DNA from: Methanobacterium_C sp963845285
GTDB taxonomy: Archaea; Methanobacteriota; Methanobacteria; Methanobacteriales; Methanobacteriaceae
Assembly: GCA_963845285.1 (NCBI GenBank)
Contig: CAWJRO010000012.1
Span: 1 to 49,311, forward strand
Length of the DNA stretch: 49,311 nucleotides
Reading direction: 5' to 3'
Position numbers and translations under genes: made by a program
The notes under the pieces: generated by a model
Told to the model about the DNA's origin: nothing
The model's input: the letters and a program-made list of their open reading frames with translations, nothing else
Databases searched by the model: none
Shown: positions 45,641-49,311 of the stretch, piece by piece
Layout of the letters: every line of letters starts with the position of its first letter
Position numbering within the stretch: position 1 is the first letter of the stretch

Positions 45641-46543
45641 ATGCGTACAGAAGATTTTCTTGATGGAATCGGGATAAATAAATCCTATGACCACCTAAAA
45701 GAATCAGAAAAAAGGTTTCCTGATGGTGCCCAGTACAGATTTGAAGTTCCAGGCATTCAAAACCCTGCTGCAATGGCTGCTCTCATTGATGCAACAGAGA
45801 AGTACGGTGTTACAGTTCACAGGGTCACCCAGACCAAGGGAATAATGCTTCTCACAGATTCTGAAATCGAAGAGATGATTGACCTGGCAAAATCTTCCAA
45901 AATGGAACTTTTTTTAAGTGTTGGACCTCGTGCAACCTATGATACAAGCGCATCGGCAAATACAAAGGAAGGTGCGAGGATCGGATACAGATTAAGAGGG
46001 TATAAAAATCTTGTATATGCCATAGAAGATGTCCGGAGAGCCGTAAACCTGGGAGTCCGGGGAATAGTTATCTATGATGAGGGGTTATTATGGGCGCTTG
46101 GTAAAATGCGCAGTGCTGGAGAAATACCTGAAAATGTGCATTTCAAGGTTTCTGCCCACTGCGGACACGGTAACCCTGCATCTGCAAAACTTTTAGAGGG
46201 GATAGGGGCTGATTCTTTCAACCCAGTACGTGATCTACAAATACCCATGATGGCTTCCATTCGTCAGGCAATAAATATTTCCATAGATCTCCACATGGAA
46301 AATCCTAAGTCTTCAGGAGGTTTTATAAGACACTATGAAGCCCCTGAAATAATAAAAGCAGTTGCACCAGTTTACCTTAAAACAGGGGGCGCTGTTGCGG
46401 CTCACCATGGTTGGGACACAACCAAAGCCCAAGCTGCAGAACGTGTCAGGCAAGTTTTCCTGGTTCAAAGCATGATAAACCGTTATTATCCTGATGCTGA
46501 GATTTCAAATGTTGGTGTAAATGATATGGCAATTCCAGAATGA
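45641..46543 (+). CDS. Peptidase U32-like TIM-barrel protein
   Basis: This 300-residue soluble protein resembles the U32 peptidase/hydroxylase superfamily in its barrel pattern: FLSVGPRATYDTSASANTKEG (split FLSVGPRATYDTS and ASANTKEG), DVRRAVNLGVRGIVIYDEG, HFKVSAHCGHGNPASAKLLE, and GADSFNPVRDLQIP. Many U32 relatives act in RNA or cofactor hydroxylation rather than proteolysis. GGTGAT precedes the ATG. It lies between the MmgE/PrpD-like gene and the fumarase gene on the same strand, so a shared pathway is possible. Its reaction is unknown. Confidence 0.7.
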   Translation: MRTEDFLDGIGINKSYDHLKESEKRFPDGAQYRFEVPGIQNPAAMAALIDATEKYGVTVHRVTQTKGIMLLTDSEIEEMIDLAKSSKMELFLSVGPRATYDTSASANTKEGARIGYRLRGYKNLVYAIEDVRRAVNLGVRGIVIYDEGLLWALGKMRSAGEIPENVHFKVSAHCGHGNPASAKLLEGIGADSFNPVRDLQIPMMASIRQAINISIDLHMENPKSSGGFIRHYEAPEIIKAVAPVYLKTGGAVAAHHGWDTTKAQAAERVRQVFLVQSMINRYYPDAEISNVGVNDMAIPE

Positions 46544-46749
46544 TAACATTCCATGATAAGTATTTCATATAATTTAATTTAATTTTAAACCCAAATTAAA
46601 GAAAGTTAAAGTTTAACGTAAGATTTTTATATTGATCTTGAACGGCATATTAAAGAAAATAGTAAATTAATTAGATATAAAGAGCAATAAAACTTAAATT
46701 AAAACCAATTTATAGGTTAATTAGTCTAAATAAACTCATTATAATGGGT

Positions 46750-46856
46750 GAGGCTGACCCATAATCCAAAATCTACAAAAAAATAAGGATAAGAAACGTT
46801 TCAAATTCAAAAATAAGCAAAATTATATGTGTTATGAATAATTATGGGTCAGCCTC
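46750..46856 (-). mobile_element. MITE family 2, copy 4 (107 bp, inverted, variant ends)
   Basis: The perfect inverted repeat GAGGCTGACCCATAAT/ATTATGGGTCAGCCTC differs from the other copies by ACC in place of TCT. Flanks are GGGT on both sides (46746-46749 and 46857-46860). Its reverse complement aligns with the other copies over the interior. It sits upstream of the fumarase gene. The rest of 46544-47067 is AT-rich. Confidence 0.9.
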
Positions 46857-47067
46857 GGGTTTATAAAAAAACTAAACCAATATGAAATAGTAATATAAAA
46901 AATGTTAACCTCAACTAAAAATTTAAAAAAAAATAAAAGAAATAAGTAGCTGGTTAAAATAACAGTATCATATCCTATTAAAATTATTTTATTAAAACTA
47001 GAAAACTTTTATTTAATTAATTTCAAGTAACATACAGTAAATATTCAATTATACAGAGAGTGTTTTA

Positions 47068-47928
47068 ATGGACCTAGTTGATCTTATTAAAAATGTTGTT
47101 ATCGAAGCTAGCACTACCTTCCGTGAAGATCAGCTCAATGCTTACAGGCGGGCACTTAATAAAGAAACCAATGAAAATTCCCGATGGATTCTTGAACTTC
47201 TACTTGAAAATGCAGATATTGCAAAACATGAAAAGGTCCCGTTATGTGACGATACAGGCATTCCACATGTTTATATTGAGGTTGGAGATGCAGTCCAACT
47301 TCCCAAAGGTTTTTTCACGGAAATAAAATCAGGTATTAATGCAGGTTTGAGGGCACTTCCAGCAAGGCCTATGGCCGTCTGTGGAGATGATATTGAACGA
47401 ATAGAACAGAGTAAAGGTCTTTACGATGACCCTGGAAAACTGGTGCCCGTCCCATTTTTAGTGGACAATGTACATGGCGAAGGTGTCAGGATTCATGTGC
47501 TCATGTTGGGTGGAGGTCCCGAGATTAGATCCCACACTTATAAAGTTTTCCATAAGCGGGATCATAGAAAAGTATTTGATGAAGTTGTAACATGGTTGAG
47601 ATCAGAGGTTCCAATGCTTGGTTGCACTCCATGCATTCCAGCTATTGGCATTGGTAGAACTCATTTTGAAGCTTCATCCCTTATGTTGAAGGCAATGTTC
47701 TATGGGGATCTTAACAGACAGTCAAAAACTGAAAACTTTATAACTGAATCTTTGAACAATTCCATGATTGGTACTCTGGGTATTGGTGGTTCTATAACGG
47801 CATTAGGGTCATTTGTTAAAGTAGGACCCCAAAGGGCCAGCGGCGTTAGGATCGTGTGCGCCAGACCATGTTGTTGTGTGGAGCCCAGAAGATCATCTGT
47901 GTATCTACCTTTTAAGTCATTGGAATGA
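47068..47928 (+). CDS. Fumarate hydratase class I, alpha subunit
   Basis: The 286-residue iron-sulfur hydro-lyase subunit interconverts malate and fumarate; methanogens use it in the reductive, incomplete citric acid cycle. Cluster-binding cysteines are likely those of LCDDTG (about residue 61), MLGCTPCIPAIGIGR (about 185-199) and CARPCCCVEPR near the C-terminus. The L-tartrate dehydratase alpha subunit is a close relative and cannot be excluded. The beta subunit is not in the window, as is common in archaea with split genes. GAGTG precedes the ATG. The citrate synthase-like gene follows after 18 bp. Confidence 0.9.
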   Translation: MDLVDLIKNVVIEASTTFREDQLNAYRRALNKETNENSRWILELLLENADIAKHEKVPLCDDTGIPHVYIEVGDAVQLPKGFFTEIKSGINAGLRALPARPMAVCGDDIERIEQSKGLYDDPGKLVPVPFLVDNVHGEGVRIHVLMLGGGPEIRSHTYKVFHKRDHRKVFDEVVTWLRSEVPMLGCTPCIPAIGIGRTHFEASSLMLKAMFYGDLNRQSKTENFITESLNNSMIGTLGIGGSITALGSFVKVGPQRASGVRIVCARPCCCVEPRRSSVYLPFKSLE

Positions 47929-47946
47929 TTATTAAAGTGAGTATAT

Positions 47947-48810
47947 ATGGCAACTGAAAGAAAAACTATGGAAGAACTACTTAAACTTAGTACTCCCAAA
48001 TGGCAAACTTCTATAACCAAAATTGAACCCAATAAAATTGTAACACGAGGATATTCACAGGAGGATCTTATTGGAAATATAACATTTCCTGAAATGGTTT
48101 ATCTCTTAATAAAAGGTGATATTCCATCTGAAAATGAATCAAAAATGCTTGAAGCTGTTTTAGTGTCCTTCTGTGATCACGGTGTGACAGCTCCAAGCAC
48201 CCAGGTCGCAAGGCTTATGGCATCCACAGGGTCTCCAATGAACTCTTGTGTTTCAGGAGGAATTTTGTCCTTTGGAAAGTACCATGCAGGGGCCTTAGAA
48301 AGTTCAATGAGGGTTCTCCAGAAAGTAGTTCAGAAGGGCGTTATAGACCACCCCGGACCTTTAAAGTCACACAAAGATATTAAAATTGTTGCAGGAATTA
48401 TAGTAGATGAATTCCTTGAAAATGGTGAAAAAGTACCTGGTTTTGGACACAGATATCACACTGAAGACCCTCGAGCACGTAAGCTCCTGAAACTCGCAGA
48501 AAAATATGGATATTCCGGCGTGCACACAGAACTCGCCCTTGCAATCGAAGAAATATTGTACGAAATGAAAGGAATCCGGATGAATGTAGATGGAGCTAAT
48601 TCAGGCATACTTTTAGATATGGGTTTTGACTGGAAGCTTGGGACAGGTATTTTCATGATAGGAAGATTACCTGCAATTGTTTCCCATGTATATGAAGAAA
48701 AAACAAATGAATCCCCATTTAGAAAGCTCTTTGAAGTTGATGAAATAAATTACAACGGTGTTCAGGAGGGGAAAATTGATATTTTAAAGAAACATACGAA
48801 CAAAGAATAG
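47947..48810 (+). CDS. Short citrate synthase-like protein (citryl-CoA lyase type)
   Basis: The 287-residue protein belongs to the citrate synthase superfamily but is about 90-150 residues shorter than standard enzymes. Catalytic equivalents are visible: His in CDHGVTAPS (about residue 78), His in PGFGHRYHTEDPRA (about 166-177) and Asp in NVDGANSGI (about 213-221). Such short forms are annotated as citryl-CoA lyase or citrate synthase in methanogens. They could form or cleave citryl-CoA from acetyl-CoA and oxaloacetate. It lies 18 bp after the fumarase alpha gene, so the two are co-transcribed. Direction in the cell is unknown. Confidence 0.85.
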   Translation: MATERKTMEELLKLSTPKWQTSITKIEPNKIVTRGYSQEDLIGNITFPEMVYLLIKGDIPSENESKMLEAVLVSFCDHGVTAPSTQVARLMASTGSPMNSCVSGGILSFGKYHAGALESSMRVLQKVVQKGVIDHPGPLKSHKDIKIVAGIIVDEFLENGEKVPGFGHRYHTEDPRARKLLKLAEKYGYSGVHTELALAIEEILYEMKGIRMNVDGANSGILLDMGFDWKLGTGIFMIGRLPAIVSHVYEEKTNESPFRKLFEVDEINYNGVQEGKIDILKKHTNKE

Positions 48811-48895
48811 ATATAGAAGAAATATGGGCTCGAAAATTAAATAGTAAAAGATAAATATAACTCTAAATAGAATTTGGCATATCATGGTGATTTAA

Positions 48896-49210
48896 ATGAC
48901 AACGATATCGGAAGCTATTACTACCATTAAAAAGGCCGAAAATGACGCTGATAAGCTGATAGAAGATGCTACCTGTAAATCAACAGAAATGATAGAGGAA
49001 TCTCGTTCAGAATCTGAAGAAGTTATGGGAAAAGCTAAAAAGGATGCTAATGAAAAATCAGAGTCAATTATATTTGAAGCCGAAACTAAGGCTAAAAAAG
49101 AAGCCTACCAAATATCCAACAAAACGAATGAAAAAATAGAAGTTACAAAGAGGAAGGCTACAGATATGGTTGATGAAGCCGTAGCTGTAATAGTTAAAAG
49201 CGTTTTATAG
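48896..49210 (+). CDS. ahaH: A-type ATP synthase subunit H
   Basis: The 104-residue protein is nearly all charged alpha helix with heptad spacing. It matches subunit H of the archaeal A1A0 ATP synthase, a peripheral stalk coiled coil that pairs with subunit E. It is rich in Glu, Lys and Ala, with no membrane segment. GGTGAT lies just upstream of the ATG. The next gene starts 10 bp after its stop and begins like subunit I, which supports the assignment and marks the start of the ATP synthase operon. Confidence 0.88.
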   Translation: MTTISEAITTIKKAENDADKLIEDATCKSTEMIEESRSESEEVMGKAKKDANEKSESIIFEAETKAKKEAYQISNKTNEKIEVTKRKATDMVDEAVAVIVKSVL

Positions 49211-49220
49211 TGTGAATACA

Positions 49221-49311
49221 ATGTTCAAACCAGCGAAAATGAATAAGCTCAAGGTAATAACCTTGGACAAGTACGCTGATTCTGCTGTGAATTCACTTCA
49301 TGAAGATGGGA
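49221..49311 (+). CDS. ahaI: A-type ATP synthase subunit I, N-terminal part, cut by the window edge
   Basis: ATG 49221 opens a frame reading MFKPAKMNKLKVITLDKYAD and on to SLHEDG at the edge. The pattern of a short basic start followed by a strand and helix fits the cytoplasmic N-terminus of subunit I, the membrane stator. Its place after subunit H fits the usual methanogen operon. GTGTGA lies upstream. Only 30 codons are visible. Confidence 0.75.
   Translation, partial: MFKPAKMNKLKVITLDKYADSAVNSLHEDG

Overview
The window is an AT-rich archaeal chromosome segment from a hydrogenotrophic methanogen, most likely Methanobacterium or a close relative in Methanobacteriales. This is inferred from methanogen-specific genes: a methanofuran kinase MfnE, the YcaO-type methanogenesis marker 1, a lactaldehyde-dehydrogenase-like ALDH, archaeal TiaS, aEF-1beta with its small zinc-ribbon partner, an A-type ATP synthase operon start and a class III pilin. 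Most genes have GGTGA or GGAGG ribosome binding sites, and several start codons were moved on that basis. No species can be named from sequence alone.

Layout. 1-2.1 kb: the start of a partial gene, then a minus-strand operon of a membrane protein and an HTH-PhoU regulator with a tandem operator-like repeat upstream. 2.7-2.9 kb: tRNA-Thr and tRNA-Leu. 3.5-4.9 kb: a ferredoxin overlapping a geranylgeranyl reductase. 5.0-11.9 kb: an insertion hot spot holding a MITE, an intact IS1182-type element, a HEAT-repeat gene, an alkyltransferase gene and a dead IS4-like element with a second IS nested inside it. 11.9-14.8 kb: a pilus assembly ATPase and its platform protein. 15.3-17.6 kb: a Cys-rich methyltransferase-like protein and a TctA-type permease. 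18.2-21.3 kb: a minus-strand run of aEF-1beta, zinc ribbon, MfnE, Pth2 and YcaO. 21.8-25.1 kb: a site-2-type protease and an alcohol dehydrogenase overlapping a PAS histidine kinase. 25.8-30.3 kb: HIT protein, M24 peptidase, a second pilus platform protein with a class III pilin, and the ALDH. 30.6-43.6 kb: RNA and amino-acid metabolism genes (RNase J-like, tRNA-binding protein, aspartate dehydrogenase, Thg1, JAMM protein, SerA, TiaS). 43.9-48.8 kb: MmgE/PrpD, a U32-like protein, fumarase alpha and a short citrate synthase/citryl-CoA lyase. 48.9 kb to the end: the A-ATP synthase operon start (subunit H and the beginning of subunit I).

The most notable non-genic result is two families of non-coding miniature mobile elements. 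Family 1 has four copies of 178-182 bp with 11-bp terminal inverted repeats (GAGAATTTCTA), each flanked by its own 4-bp target duplication, in two sequence subtypes. Family 2 has four copies of exactly 107 bp, each with a 4-bp target duplication, and its ends match those of the IS1182-type element in the same window, so that transposase is the likely mobiliser. No transposase for family 1 is visible here.

No CRISPR array, defence island, prophage or biosynthetic cluster was found. Functional names rest on motif reading and recalled family knowledge; no database search was run.
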